Numbered from the stretch's first letter, positions 30,874 through 39,891 are shown. The stretch: 64,000 nucleotides of DNA from Clostridiales bacterium (GCA_021201535.1 JAJQEU010000120.1:1-64000), one strand, 5' to 3'. The notes: generated by a model from the letters alone, not told the origin. Numbers and translations: made by a program.

Positions 30874-32244
30874 TTACAGCATGGAAAATGCCATGATCAG
30901 ATGTTTTCTGGTGTCCTTCGGCTCGATGACGCTGTCAATGAGACCGTGTGCCGCCGCCGACCGGACAGAATTCTGCCTGGCCTCATAAGCAGCCGCCTGC
31001 GCATCCCGCTCCGGATTCCCCGAAAACAGAATATTCGCCGCTTTCTCAGCCTCCATCATGCCGACCTTCACCGAATCCCAGGCCAGTGTCAGACAGGAAC
31101 CGTTTTTTTGCGGTTTCGTGTTCATCGCCACATAAGCGCTGCCGTAGGTATCGCCGACGATCAGATTTACTCTCGCTCCGGAAAGCTCCGCCAGCGCCCG
31201 CATCATCCGTGTCAGAGCTGCCGGCAGACTCCGCTCCGTCTCCTCCTGCGCGGCAAAACCGTCCGCCGCGGCAACCGTGAGAACCGGCACAGACATTTTG
31301 GAACAGAAGGAAAGAAACTCCGCCGCCTTCCCGCAGCCGCCCGCCGTCAATCCTTTCGGAAGCTCCTGTTCGATATTTCCCTGCCCGTCGAAGACAGCCT
31401 GAGCATTGCCGACCACACCGGTCAGTATACCGTTGAGTCTCAGAAAACCCGTCACCATTTCCGGACAGTAATCCGGACGTATCTCAAAAAATTCACGGAA
31501 ATCACCGCATTCGCGCAGCATTGCCCTGGTATTCACATGTTCCGTGCCCGTTCCGAACGGGATATGGCGATTCAGTTCCTCCATATCACAGCTTCCGTAC
31601 TCCGAATCCTCAAAAAGCGAGACCAGTAAGCGGATCCTCCCGATCACCTCATCCTCCGTCTCCAGAACCTCCGCCTGACCGGAAACCGTATTCTGGTACA
31701 CGGCGGACGAAAACTCACGCGCCATCACGGCGTTATCCCGGATGGTGTGGGGCGCGTTCACAAACATATCCGCCGAGGCCGACATAAATGTAAAATCACT
31801 CAGTGCGGGAATCAGCGTCATGCCGCCGGCACAGACACCGAACACGCCGCTGACCGTCAGCAGTCTGCCGAAGCATTCCATCTGTTTCGCAAGGACTCTG
31901 CCGAATCCGTCCAGCGCGTCCACCGACTCCTCCAGGCGGAAACCGCCGCAGTCAAGCAGGCCGATCACCGGCGCTCTGCTCCGCATCGCCTTATCATATA
32001 AATCCGCAATCTTTTTCGCGTGCATCTCGCCCATCGTTCCGTTCAGCACATCCCGATTCTGGCTGTAGACAAACACAGGTATCCCCTCAATCTGTCCGTA
32101 ACCCGTGATGACGCCGTCCGACGGTTCCGACGGATGCTTCAGGGAAAAATCTGTGCTGCGCGCGGATACAGAAGCACCCAGCTCGATAAAACTGCCTTCA
32201 TCCAACAGCTTTTCCAGACGCTCCATCGCTTTACTTTCTGCCAT
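30874..32244 (-). CDS. Divergent carboxyl transferase (12S/MmdA/AccD-like)
   Basis: GGFRLEESVDALDGFG, GVCAGGMTLIPALSDFTFM; SD GGAGG before ATG at 32244. Confidence 0.85.
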   Translation of the reverse strand: MAESKAMERLEKLLDEGSFIELGASVSARSTDFSLKHPSEPSDGVITGYGQIEGIPVFVYSQNRDVLNGTMGEMHAKKIADLYDKAMRSRAPVIGLLDCGGFRLEESVDALDGFGRVLAKQMECFGRLLTVSGVFGVCAGGMTLIPALSDFTFMSASADMFVNAPHTIRDNAVMAREFSSAVYQNTVSGQAEVLETEDEVIGRIRLLVSLFEDSEYGSCDMEELNRHIPFGTGTEHVNTRAMLRECGDFREFFEIRPDYCPEMVTGFLRLNGILTGVVGNAQAVFDGQGNIEQELPKGLTAGGCGKAAEFLSFCSKMSVPVLTVAAADGFAAQEETERSLPAALTRMMRALAELSGARVNLIVGDTYGSAYVAMNTKPQKNGSCLTLAWDSVKVGMMEAEKAANILFSGNPERDAQAAAYEARQNSVRSAAAHGLIDSVIEPKDTRKHLIMAFSML

Positions 32245-32321
32245 GCCATATGCCTCCTTAAAAAAAGGACAATTCAACCTGCGCTGACACTGTCCTCTCT
32301 GTCTCATGTAAGATGGTTGTG

Positions 32322-32846
32322 TTATTTTCCGGGATATATGATCACCGAATCCACATCATAACTCTGCAGGCGTTCCCTGCCCTTCAGGCCGGCCAGTTCC
32401 ATCAGAAAAAGAACCTTGACAACCTCTCCGCCGAGCGCTTCCACCAGCCGGATGCTGGCCTCAATCGTGCCTCCGGTCGCCATCAGGTCATCCACAACCA
32501 CGACCTTCTGTCCCGGGCGAATGGCATCCCTGTGGATCTCGACCTCGGCTGTGCCGTACTCCAGCTCATATTCCTGTGAGAGCGTCTCACAGGGAAGCTT
32601 GCCCTTCTTGCGGACCAGAACAAAACCCTTTCCGAAATCCTTCGCGATCGGCGCGCCGAACACAAAACCGCGCGATTCCGCCCCGACAACCACATCAAAA
32701 TCAACACCGTCCAGAAACGCCTCCATCCCATTGATCGCCAGTGCAAACCCATCCGGATCCTGAATGACCGACGTAATATCGCGGAATATAATCCCGGGTT
32801 CCGGAAAATCCGGAATACTTCTCACATAATCCTCTACTTTTTTCAT
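32322..32846 (-). CDS. apt: Adenine phosphoribosyltransferase
   Basis: IPDFPEPGIIFRDITSVIQD, VVVVDDLMATGGTIEA. Confidence 0.97.
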   Translation of the reverse strand: MKKVEDYVRSIPDFPEPGIIFRDITSVIQDPDGFALAINGMEAFLDGVDFDVVVGAESRGFVFGAPIAKDFGKGFVLVRKKGKLPCETLSQEYELEYGTAEVEIHRDAIRPGQKVVVVDDLMATGGTIEASIRLVEALGGEVVKVLFLMELAGLKGRERLQSYDVDSVIIYPGK

Positions 32847-32956
32847 GATGCTTCTCCTCATATCTGGCAAAATACACAATCTCTGCTTCTGACGAGTATA
32901 TCATGAAACTCATGCTCCTGCAAACAAAATCGAATCCCGTTTTTAACGTGATCGCC

Positions 32957-34156
32957 TCACTCAAAAAAATCATTCCCTTCCGAGCGAATTTCTTCTGTCA
33001 AAAGCGTTCCGTCATCGTCAAAAGATGCCCCGCCGAGCGACTCTGAATATTCATTCACCAGATCAATGATATTCTGTTTCGTATCCCCGGACGCCACTGT
33101 CGGCTGATAATCATTATAACTGCCGGTCGAACTCAGACGGCAGGGGATGATAGAAGCGTCTGTCACATCTGTCTGTACCTCACCGTCTATAATCGTAAAT
33201 GTCTGCTGAAAGATCATAGTATTCTTGTCCGACGGATTTTTATTTCCGCCGAAGCAGAAATTCCCCAGACTGTAGCAGATGATCTTTCCCTCATATACCT
33301 CAACGCCCTGCAACACATGCGGATGATTGCCGATGATAAGATCCGCGCCCGCGTCGATCAGACTGTGCGCCGTCGTCTGCTGATACTCATTCGGGTAATA
33401 CTCCTGTTCGATGCCCCAGTGGCAGCAGGCGATCACCAGTTCCGCGCCCTCATCCCGCAGAGCCTGAATCTCTTCCTTCATCGTATCCAGCTTTTCCTGC
33501 GACTGTGACAGAAGGCTTGCCGAGACAATGCCGACCTTCACGCCGTCCTCCGTGACAAACATTCCCTCCTGCCCGGAATAAGCATAGGTAATCCCGGCGT
33601 CTGAAAGAACCTGCTTCGTCTCCTGAAACCCCTCCTCACCATAGTCATAGGTATGGTTGTTTCCCATCGAGCAGGCCTCCACCGAGCTGCCGGTCAGAAT
33701 ACCCACATACTCCGGAGAGCCCTTCAGGTTAAACGTCTTCTCCACCCGCTCGGTCGCGTCGGACAGGACACATTCCAGATTCACGATCGTCAGGTCGTCC
33801 TCCTCAAAAATGTCCCGGACACCGTCAAAAAAGTAATCTTCACCATAAGAATCATAGTAAGCGTTAAAAGAGCCGTCATAGCTCTGTGTCTGCGTCACAC
33901 CCAGCGTGCAGTCCCCCGTCGCTGTGATCGTTACCGTCTTTGTCACCGTATCCGGTATAACTCCGGTGATCTCAGTCGTCTCCGAACCAACGTTATCCGT
34001 GTCTGTCTCCTGCGCATCCTCATCCTGCCGGGCAGGCAGCTCTTCACCGGAAACCGCGGAGTCATCCGCATCCGTCCCCTGACTCCCACAGCCGGATACC
34101 AGCAGCATTCCGACTGTGCATAACGCCAGCACACACATCATCGCTCTCTTTCTCAT
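32957..34156 (-). CDS. CapA/PGA-synthesis-like metallophosphatase lipoprotein
   Basis: ITATGDCTLG, SMGNNHTYDYGEEGF, IGNHPHVLQGVEVYEGKIICYSLGNFCFGG; lipobox LLVSGCGS. Confidence 0.9.
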   Translation of the reverse strand: MRKRAMMCVLALCTVGMLLVSGCGSQGTDADDSAVSGEELPARQDEDAQETDTDNVGSETTEITGVIPDTVTKTVTITATGDCTLGVTQTQSYDGSFNAYYDSYGEDYFFDGVRDIFEEDDLTIVNLECVLSDATERVEKTFNLKGSPEYVGILTGSSVEACSMGNNHTYDYGEEGFQETKQVLSDAGITYAYSGQEGMFVTEDGVKVGIVSASLLSQSQEKLDTMKEEIQALRDEGAELVIACCHWGIEQEYYPNEYQQTTAHSLIDAGADLIIGNHPHVLQGVEVYEGKIICYSLGNFCFGGNKNPSDKNTMIFQQTFTIIDGEVQTDVTDASIIPCRLSSTGSYNDYQPTVASGDTKQNIIDLVNEYSESLGGASFDDDGTLLTEEIRSEGNDFFE

Positions 34157-34227
34157 ATGTAATTCCCCCATTTCTGTGGCTCTTATCGCGGAATATGGAC
34201 GGATTTCCTGTATTGAAGAAAAATGTC

Positions 34228-35775
34228 TTACTTTTTCTCTAAAACAAAAAGATACGCCCCGCTTTTTTCAAGAATACAGAATTCCGCAAGCAGCCGGAAC
34301 CTGCCCGAAAGCCGCAGATGTTTTTTCACCAGACTCATCTCGCGCGAGTAGCAGAACACGCGCCCCCGTTCCGCCAGAAGCCCGGCCGATTTTTCAAAAA
34401 AACGCCGGTACAGCTCGTCCGTCTGTCCCCTTTCCCCGGACACATCCGGCATATCCGTGAGAATCTCATCAAACGGATATTCGTGCGTAAAATCAAAGAA
34501 ATCCCGGTTGATGTAATTCACAGGCATGCCGGTCAGTCTCGTATTCGCGCGCGCCTTCTGTATCGCCTCACCGTAGGTATCGATTCCGTAAGCGCTGCGG
34601 ACCGATCCGGCGAACCGGCGCTCCAGCAGGAGTGTACCCACGCCGCAGAAAGGATCCAGCACCTGCGCGTATTCTTTCAGATACGGCTTTGCCAGAGCAA
34701 GGATGCCCGCTGCCGTCTGCGGTCTCATACTCGAAGCCACATAAAACTTCCGATAACTGAATCTGTGATCCGGCAGAGTAAAAAGAATCAGGAACGGCTT
34801 CACGCCTCCCTCCCGGTTCACGATCAGCCGAATCTCCGCCTCATAGTGAGAGACAGAATTGACAAGCCTTCCGTCAAACGCCCGCTCGACGGCCGCCGCG
34901 GTTTTTTTTGCGAAATCACTCCTCTCCTCCTTCGGTATCGATCCTGACAGCCCGACACGGAAAAAGAAAGGAGGCTCGCCTTTATGATTCTCCGTAAGAA
35001 CCGCGAGCAGATCGGATTTCTTCAGCTCTCCGGCAAGCAGCTCCGGCCGCATGGGAAAATACTCCCGTTCCCGGACGAATGCATGGTTGTTATCTGACTT
35101 GTCCGGCAAATCCGTCCTCGTCGAAAGATTCCTTCCGCCGTTCAGGACAAACAGCATCTCCTGCCAGAGACGGCTGGTCTGAACAATGCTCATATCGCTG
35201 ACCGTCGTACGCATCCCGCTCTTTAACGCCGTCTTCTGAAAAGGAAGATCCGCCGCCAGCGCCTCACGAAAAGCGGGGAGCGTCGTCAGTATCACATCGT
35301 TCGGCCTGTGGTAACCGGAAAAAACATGTTTTTTCAGTCCCTCTTTTTTGAAGATCAGCTCCTGCAGGGCTGCCATCTCAGCCTGAATATGCTTTTTTTC
35401 ATTCTCCGGCGCGTCATAAGCGCGCAGCGCCTCCAGCCGCCGGTGAAATGCGTCCATATAGGACTCGCAGTCCAGCCCGGCCAGAGCCAGAATGTAATCC
35501 GCACGGACAAAAAGTGTCTCCTCCGCCTCCCAGGCGTCCATCAGAACATCCACCGCGCCCTGAACCTGCAGAACGCCTAGAACAGCCGCCGCGTTTTTCC
35601 TCACCTTCGGATCGTCATCCGCCAGACATTTCATGATCCTGTCATAATTTTCCCCGGAGATTTCCCGGAACTGATTCTGTTTTTCCGTTTCTCTCAGCTG
35701 CTTTTTGAGTTCTATCAGATTCGCCCGCAAATTCTGCCCGACGCAGATCTGTTCATATAGTTCCTTCAGCGCCAT
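34228..35775 (-). CDS. HEAT-like/RNA-methyltransferase fusion (TrmN/RlmL-like Rossmann MTase)
   Basis: N-terminal DDDPKVRKNAAAVLGVLQVQGAVDVLMDA repeat; C-terminal VLDPFCGVGTLLLERRFAG and EILTDMPD. Confidence 0.8.
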   Translation of the reverse strand: MALKELYEQICVGQNLRANLIELKKQLRETEKQNQFREISGENYDRIMKCLADDDPKVRKNAAAVLGVLQVQGAVDVLMDAWEAEETLFVRADYILALAGLDCESYMDAFHRRLEALRAYDAPENEKKHIQAEMAALQELIFKKEGLKKHVFSGYHRPNDVILTTLPAFREALAADLPFQKTALKSGMRTTVSDMSIVQTSRLWQEMLFVLNGGRNLSTRTDLPDKSDNNHAFVREREYFPMRPELLAGELKKSDLLAVLTENHKGEPPFFFRVGLSGSIPKEERSDFAKKTAAAVERAFDGRLVNSVSHYEAEIRLIVNREGGVKPFLILFTLPDHRFSYRKFYVASSMRPQTAAGILALAKPYLKEYAQVLDPFCGVGTLLLERRFAGSVRSAYGIDTYGEAIQKARANTRLTGMPVNYINRDFFDFTHEYPFDEILTDMPDVSGERGQTDELYRRFFEKSAGLLAERGRVFCYSREMSLVKKHLRLSGRFRLLAEFCILEKSGAYLFVLEKK

Positions 35776-35883
35776 ACTGTTTTTCTCCCGATTCACCATG
35801 CAGCGATATTTCTTTATATCTCATTTCCGACTTACAGTACTGCTCACTGTCTCTTATGCATCATCTTATATCTCATCCCGGAT

Positions 35884-36417
35884 TCACAGCGCCGTACCCT
35901 TCTTCGGAACAAAAAACCGCGTCATATCCGCCTTCTCCAGCGTCAGCAGCCGTACCTTTTTTTCGATACCGCCCGCATATCCCGTCAGACTGCCATCCGC
36001 ACCAACCACACGGTGGCAGGGAACAATGATGGATATCGGGTTATGTCCGACCGCGCCGCCGACCGCCTGAGCGGACATCCGCTGCCGGTTCCGCTGCGCC
36101 GCGATTTTCTTCGCGATCTCACCGTAGGTCATGGTCTGTCCATAGGGAATGGATTGCAGTATCTTCCAGACCGCCATCTGAAAATCCGTTCCCTGTAAAT
36201 GAACTGGCACGGCAAAGTCCGGTTCTTTCCCGGAGAAATAGACCGTGAGCCAGCACTTTGCCTGTTTCAGATAAGCGGTTTCTTTTTCTTCTTTTTTCTC
36301 ATCCGAATGACCCGGAAAATATTTCTGTCCCTCAAACCATAGTCCTGTCAGGCCGACCTCATCCGCCGCCAGAAGGATTCTGCCCATCGGAGAATCAAAA
36401 TAACTCACATACTGCAT
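35884..36417 (-). CDS. ogt: Methylated-DNA--protein-cysteine S-methyltransferase
   Basis: IPYGQTMTYGEIAKKIA, PISIIVPCHRVVGADGSLTGYAGG. Confidence 0.96.
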   Translation of the reverse strand: MQYVSYFDSPMGRILLAADEVGLTGLWFEGQKYFPGHSDEKKEEKETAYLKQAKCWLTVYFSGKEPDFAVPVHLQGTDFQMAVWKILQSIPYGQTMTYGEIAKKIAAQRNRQRMSAQAVGGAVGHNPISIIVPCHRVVGADGSLTGYAGGIEKKVRLLTLEKADMTRFFVPKKGTAL

Positions 36418-36438
36418 CGCACACCTCCCCTATATCTT

Positions 36439-37122
36439 TCACATAGACGCCAGATACGCGTCCACATCCGCCAGAAACTGTTCCCACGCGTCCGGATTCT
36501 CCACATAATAAACCGGACACAGCTTCCCGGTAATATCATAGTGGCGCATCACATCATCCGACGTCAGCCCGAACTTCGCGCAGAGCCAGGCCGTCAGATG
36601 GACGACTGAATCATAGGTCGCCTGATTGAAGGAGCCGTCCTCATTCTCATAACAGCACTCGATCGACAGCGTATCACTGTTTCTTTCATTCGAAGCATAG
36701 GCGATCTCCGCCGTCGGAATACACTGTACAATCTCCCCCTCCAGACCCACGATAAAGTGCGCGCTCGCCTTCGTCGCGCGAGAATCCTTCAATCCCTCAA
36801 AATAATCGCGATTGGCCTCGGCCGAGGTACCCGGATTCGCTGTGTAATGAATTACGATCCCATTGACCTCCTCCAGCGCGATCCCCGGTCGGGAATATTC
36901 GTTGATCGTCAGCAGATCCACCTCATAATCCGGTGTATGCGCCTCAATGCTTTCCTCCGATATCTCCGTCACCGTCCGGACGGACGCCGACGTCCTGTGC
37001 CTCGTCACCGCCACGATCAGAAGCAAAATCATGATCAGGCAGAGAACCCCGACCAGCACATGCTTCATGTCATATAAAATCTGTCCGGCTCCCGCTCCCC
37101 TTTTTCTTTTGTGATAAGACAT
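36439..37122 (-). CDS. Membrane-anchored N-acetylmuramoyl-L-alanine amidase (Amidase_2/PGRP)
   Basis: N-terminal TM; GIVIHYTANPGTSAEANRDYFEG, ASAHFIVGLEGEIVQCIPTAEIAYA. Confidence 0.92.
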   Translation of the reverse strand: MSYHKRKRGAGAGQILYDMKHVLVGVLCLIMILLLIVAVTRHRTSASVRTVTEISEESIEAHTPDYEVDLLTINEYSRPGIALEEVNGIVIHYTANPGTSAEANRDYFEGLKDSRATKASAHFIVGLEGEIVQCIPTAEIAYASNERNSDTLSIECCYENEDGSFNQATYDSVVHLTAWLCAKFGLTSDDVMRHYDITGKLCPVYYVENPDAWEQFLADVDAYLASM

Positions 37123-37123
37123 A

Positions 37124-37155
37124 ATTACCTCCCGCGCGTCTCATCCATCCGGTAA
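37124..37155. repeat. 32-bp direct repeat, left copy
   Basis: ATTACCTCCCGCGCGTCTCATCCATCCGGTAA, identical to 37807..37838. Confidence 0.98.
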
Positions 37156-37209
37156 CTTAATGTAAACTAATGATGGTTCATATCCGGTAACTTAATGTAA
37201 ACTAATGAT
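37147..37209. repeat. Tandem 28-bp direct repeat (two copies, 35-bp period)
   Basis: ATCCGGTAACTTAATGTAAACTAATGAT at 37147 and 37182. Confidence 0.97.
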
Positions 37210-37259
37210 TGACAACACATCATTATGAGCGTATAATCTGATAAAAGGAACGGGTTTTC

Positions 37260-37802
37260 CTACTGAGTAAGGTCTATGGACCGGAAAAGCTTGCTCGTTT
37301 CTTTTTTTATGTTCATAATATCATATAAATACAATTTTCCATCTTTATCATGCCGTATGAGCATCGCCGCATGAAACACATTGTACCTCTCAACGTCTCC
37401 CGATTCTCCATAAACAGGCAAGGCAATTCGCGATTCATAACGATACCAGCCAAATCGGGCATTTGCGCTATGTTTATCTTTCCGATTTTCTTCATATCGT
37501 TTTCCTGATGCAATTTTTATGATTTCCGGCAAACCCTGTACAGCATTTGCTTTTGCTTTCGCATTTGCACCCTTAAGAATACGAGTGTAATTCGAATGAG
37601 CATATTCGTCAGGAAGGTCAGCACCTACATATACGATTTCATTTGTTGCAGCAATTGCATAAAATTCTCCCACATACTGTTTCAGATAATTTTCCACATC
37701 GTTCCAGTTCACATTACGTTTGCCTTTAAAAATTATATCATTTATAAGGACAATCTGATTTCCATCCGTATCTTCTATGATATCGACATTTGTATTCATC
37801 AA
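37260..37802 (-). CDS. Phage polyvalent-protein-like protein, possibly a PBECR/BECR-fold nuclease-related domain
   Basis: ARFGWYRYESRIALPVYGESGDVERYNVFHAAMLIRHDKDGKLYLYDIMNIKKETS resembles domains at the ends of large phage/ICE polyvalent proteins; AT-rich; SD GGGAGGT supplied by the 32-bp repeat. Confidence 0.5.
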   Translation of the reverse strand: MMNTNVDIIEDTDGNQIVLINDIIFKGKRNVNWNDVENYLKQYVGEFYAIAATNEIVYVGADLPDEYAHSNYTRILKGANAKAKANAVQGLPEIIKIASGKRYEENRKDKHSANARFGWYRYESRIALPVYGESGDVERYNVFHAAMLIRHDKDGKLYLYDIMNIKKETSKLFRSIDLTQ

Positions 37803-37806
37803 AAAG

Positions 37807-37838
37807 ATTACCTCCCGCGCGTCTCATCCATCCGGTAA
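37807..37838. repeat. 32-bp direct repeat, right copy (3' end of cbiC)
   Basis: Identical to 37124..37155. Confidence 0.98.
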
Positions 37839-38458
37839 AGAATCGCGTTACAGATCGCGGCCGCCACATTGCTGCCGCCCTTCCTGCCGCAGGCGACAAT
37901 GTAAGGCACATCCGTTTTTAGTATCAGTTCTTTGGCATACTCGACATTCACAAATCCGACCGGCACGCCGATGACCAGCTTCGGGCAGATCCTGCCCTCC
38001 TGTATCAGCTCATACAGGCGGATCAGCGCCGTCGGCGCGTTCCCGACCGCAAAAATCAGCGGCACATTCAGTCCCGCAGCCTTGTCCATGCAGGCAGCGG
38101 AGCGGGTCGTTTGATTTTTCTTCGCAGACTCCGCCACATCCTCATCTGAAATAAAATTATAGACCCTGCTGCCATATTTTTCCAGTGTATTTTTATTAAT
38201 TCCGGACATGACCATGCGGGTGTCTGTCACAATGCATGCGCCGTCCCGGATCGCCTGCATGGCATGACCGACCGCGTCCGGAGAAAACGTCAACGTTTCC
38301 GCGTACTCAAAATCGGCCGTCGTGTGTATGACCCGTTTGATCACCGGCTCCAGTTCCGGGTTAAGACGGATACCGCGCCGGACAAGCTCCTCTGAGATGA
38401 TTTCAAAACTCCTTTTTTCTATTTCCATGGGAAGTACATGTTCATATTTTATTTTCAT
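37808..38458 (-). CDS. cbiC: Precorrin-8X / cobalt-precorrin-8 methylmutase
   Basis: RVIHTTADFEYAETLTFSPDAVG, IVTDTRMVMSGINK, GVPVGFVNVEYAKELI. Confidence 0.95.
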   Translation of the reverse strand: MKIKYEHVLPMEIEKRSFEIISEELVRRGIRLNPELEPVIKRVIHTTADFEYAETLTFSPDAVGHAMQAIRDGACIVTDTRMVMSGINKNTLEKYGSRVYNFISDEDVAESAKKNQTTRSAACMDKAAGLNVPLIFAVGNAPTALIRLYELIQEGRICPKLVIGVPVGFVNVEYAKELILKTDVPYIVACGRKGGSNVAAAICNAILYRMDETRGR

Positions 38459-38637
38459 CGTTTTCTATGCTCCACTGTGCCGACATATAATTTCTAAGGA
38501 ACTGTTCAGAAATAACTTTGCGCATTATCCGGCACAATCTGTAAAGTTATTCTGTAACATTTTCTAAACACACATGCGTTTCTGTCGCCGTGCGCCAATC
38601 TCCATAAAAGCTGATGACTACGCTCTGTTAGCTCCTG

Positions 38638-39804
38638 TCATCTCGATGAAATCAAAACAAAAAGAAAAGGAAACAGCCGCAACAGCACAAAAACTATCAC
38701 CCCGGACACACTTGTCACATACAGAAGCCGGTTCGCCCGCCGGATATCCTCCGCTTCCACCGGGCGCAGATCGTCTCCAATCGTCGGCTTCTCATGCTTT
38801 TCTCCGAAATACCAGGCGTCGCCGGCCAGCTGCACGCCAAGCGCGCCCGCCATCACTGCTTCCGTCTGGGCGGAGTTCGGGCTGGCATGATTGCGCCGGT
38901 CGCGTTTCCAGACTCTGCGCGCATTCTTTCCGTTCCAATAAAACTCTCTTTTTTCTTCCCGTTTTAATTCATCCGCTCCGGGAACAGATTCTGCGGCACA
39001 TCGCATATTCGGAGAAATCAGTTCCTTTGAAGGGTGCCGCACACCCAAAACAGCCGCCAGCCTCGCGCAGCCCGCCAGAAAAAATGCCGCACCGATCATC
39101 AGAAGCGCCGAGATACGGGCGGGCAAAAAGTTCAGCGCATCATCCAGCCGTGCCGCCGCCGTGCCGAAATTCCGGTATCGATCATTCTTATATCCCACCA
39201 TAGAGTCCATCGTGTTAGCCGCCTTATAGAAATATCCCAGTACAGGTCCGCCGATCACCGCAAAAAACAGCGGAGCAATCACTCCGTCTGACGCGTTCTC
39301 CGCCACTGTCTCCACGGCGGCCTTTACAACACCGGATTCATCGAGCCGGTCCGTGTCCCTGCCGACGATCATGGATACCGCACGCCGACCGGCCTCCGGA
39401 TCATCCTCCTTCAAAGCTGTGTATACCTTCATGCTCTCCACCTTCAGAGACTTTGTCGCAAAGAGCGTATAGCACATCCAGGACTGGATCACCAGGCCGG
39501 CGATCCAATGCACGCAGTAACCAATCCAGAGAACCGCAGACGAAACTGCCGCGGTACAAAAAAGAACCGACAAAACCAGAAGCAGCCCCGCCGCAAATTC
39601 CGGCGCCGGCCGTTTTCCGCTGCGCGACCCGCGTGCAAGTCCCTTTCGCAGCGCCTTTTCAAAAGCAGTGATCATGCGTCCGATCAGTCGAACCGGATGC
39701 GGCAGCCGCTGCGGGTCGCCGAATATCAGATCCGCCAGATAACCGATTGCCAGAGCCGGGAGAAAAAACTGTATATACAGATTTAAAAAATTATGTATTG
39801 TCAC
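38638..39804 (-). CDS. cbiB: Adenosylcobinamide-phosphate synthase
   Basis: YLADLIFGDPQRLPHPVRLIGRMI, AENASDGVIAPLFFAVIGGPVLGYFYKAANTMDSMVGY. Confidence 0.95.
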   Translation of the reverse strand: MTIHNFLNLYIQFFLPALAIGYLADLIFGDPQRLPHPVRLIGRMITAFEKALRKGLARGSRSGKRPAPEFAAGLLLVLSVLFCTAAVSSAVLWIGYCVHWIAGLVIQSWMCYTLFATKSLKVESMKVYTALKEDDPEAGRRAVSMIVGRDTDRLDESGVVKAAVETVAENASDGVIAPLFFAVIGGPVLGYFYKAANTMDSMVGYKNDRYRNFGTAAARLDDALNFLPARISALLMIGAAFFLAGCARLAAVLGVRHPSKELISPNMRCAAESVPGADELKREEKREFYWNGKNARRVWKRDRRNHASPNSAQTEAVMAGALGVQLAGDAWYFGEKHEKPTIGDDLRPVEAEDIRRANRLLYVTSVSGVIVFVLLRLFPFLFVLISSR

Positions 39805-39891
39805 TTCATTCGTCTCTCACAAAATAATTCAGCCTGTTAAAACAAATTTCTTCCTCTGAAATATAAACTCCGTACCATCAGGCATATGGAA

